The notes under the pieces are model-generated. The model was not told the origin of the DNA. It made no database searches and saw only the letters and a program-made list of their open reading frames with translations. The translations under genes and the position numbers were made by a program. Shown one piece after another: positions 63,786 through 64,000 of a stretch of DNA of 64,000 nt. The stretch is from Streptomyces mirabilis (GTDB lineage Bacteria > Actinomycetota > Actinomycetes > Streptomycetales > Streptomycetaceae). Numbering within the stretch: position 1 is the first letter of the stretch; every line of letters starts with the position of its first letter. Where the stretch lies: the NCBI RefSeq assembly GCF_039503195.1, contig NZ_JBCJKP010000001.1, positions 10,292,001 to 10,356,000 of the forward strand, written 5' to 3'.

Positions 63786-63793
63786 TGCGGCGC

Positions 63794-64000
63794 TCAGGTG
63801 GTCGGCGGGCCGGTCACCGTGCCCCGGGCCTGCGCGAGTCCGGTGGCCCACAGCTGGTCGACACGCGAGCGCTCGGTGACGTTCGGATAGCGGTTGGTGC
63901 AGGACGGGCCGGCGCTGCCGCCCGACATCAGCTCACTGCACAGCCCGTTGTAGTCGTCCGTCAGGCCCAGTACGTGCCCGGTCTCGTGGGTGGCGACGCG
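63794..64000 (-). CDS. Snapalysin-type zinc metalloprotease, C-terminal part (cut by window edge)
   Basis: The last 68 residues of an M7 (SnpA) protease: [16 protein letters not shown] contains the H-E-x-x-H-x-x-G-x-x-D zinc motif, and C-S-E-L-M-S-G-G is the Met-turn; S-C-T-N-R-Y-P-N and R-S-R-V-D-Q-L-W are also family marks. Secreted in known members, found only in Streptomyces-like bacteria. The signal peptide lies beyond the window. Confidence 0.9.
   Translation of the reverse strand, partial: RVATHETGHVLGLTDDYNGLCSELMSGGSAGPSCTNRYPNVTERSRVDQLWATGLAQARGTVTGPPTT

Overview
The window is very GC-rich, almost wholly coding, uses many GTG starts and stop/start overlaps, and carries families typical of Streptomyces (snapalysin, BldC-like MerR protein, DUF1876, DUF1918, Rv1733c-type membrane proteins). 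It reads as a chromosomal stretch of a Streptomyces or close relative. No rRNA, tRNA or CRISPR array was seen.

Region 1 (1 to about 35.5 kb) is a stress or dormancy island. It starts with the end of a sensor histidine kinase. It then holds CBS-BON proteins, Rv1733c-like proteins, a cyclic-nucleotide-binding protein, a SHOCT protein, universal stress proteins, a CBS-fused site-2 protease, an Acg-type nitroreductase, a DUF1876 protein, an APH-like/P-loop kinase and HTH-flavin-binding proteins. Many are the Streptomyces counterparts of Mycobacterium tuberculosis DosR (hypoxia) regulon members. A partly palindromic motif, roughly GGG(A/C)C-N4/5-GGCCC, recurs 60 to 125 bp ahead of most of these genes. 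Within the island lie a complete nine-gene V/A-type ATPase operon (10228-18078), an arginine deiminase operon (permease, arcA, arcB, arcC; 27544-32305) and a pyruvate formate-lyase with its activase (32451-35452). Together they suggest oxygen-independent ATP production and ATP-driven ion pumping under one hypoxia-type regulator. Decayed fragments of transposases, an integrase, a TrkA C-terminal domain, a nicotinate phosphoribosyltransferase and others lie between the live genes.

Region 2 (35.8-49.4 kb) is ordinary: an isochorismatase/AraC pair, a TetR/SDR divergent pair with a clear operator, an XRE-cupin/MFS divergent pair, a cold-shock block (CspA, DEAD-box helicase, small CBS-like protein, small conserved protein), a GvpU-like protein, a BldC-like MerR protein and a flavin monooxygenase/MarR divergent pair.

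Region 3 (49.5-54.6 kb) is the most unusual. Two homologous 55-56 residue peptides, each with six cysteines at matching spacing, are encoded one after the other and translationally coupled to an ABC exporter, followed by a S26 signal-peptidase-like gene. Divergent from them is a MauE/DoxX-type membrane redox protein and a MauD/TlpA-type thioredoxin. This looks like a self-contained system for making, oxidising, cleaving and exporting disulfide-rich peptides. A GH16-like glucanase pseudogene broken by an inversion sits beside it.

Region 4 (54.6-64 kb) holds a FUSC-family membrane protein, a conserved protein, a carbonic anhydrase lipoprotein, a small secreted protein, pyruvate carboxylase, IS5-type and methyltransferase remnants and the C-terminal end of a snapalysin metalloprotease.
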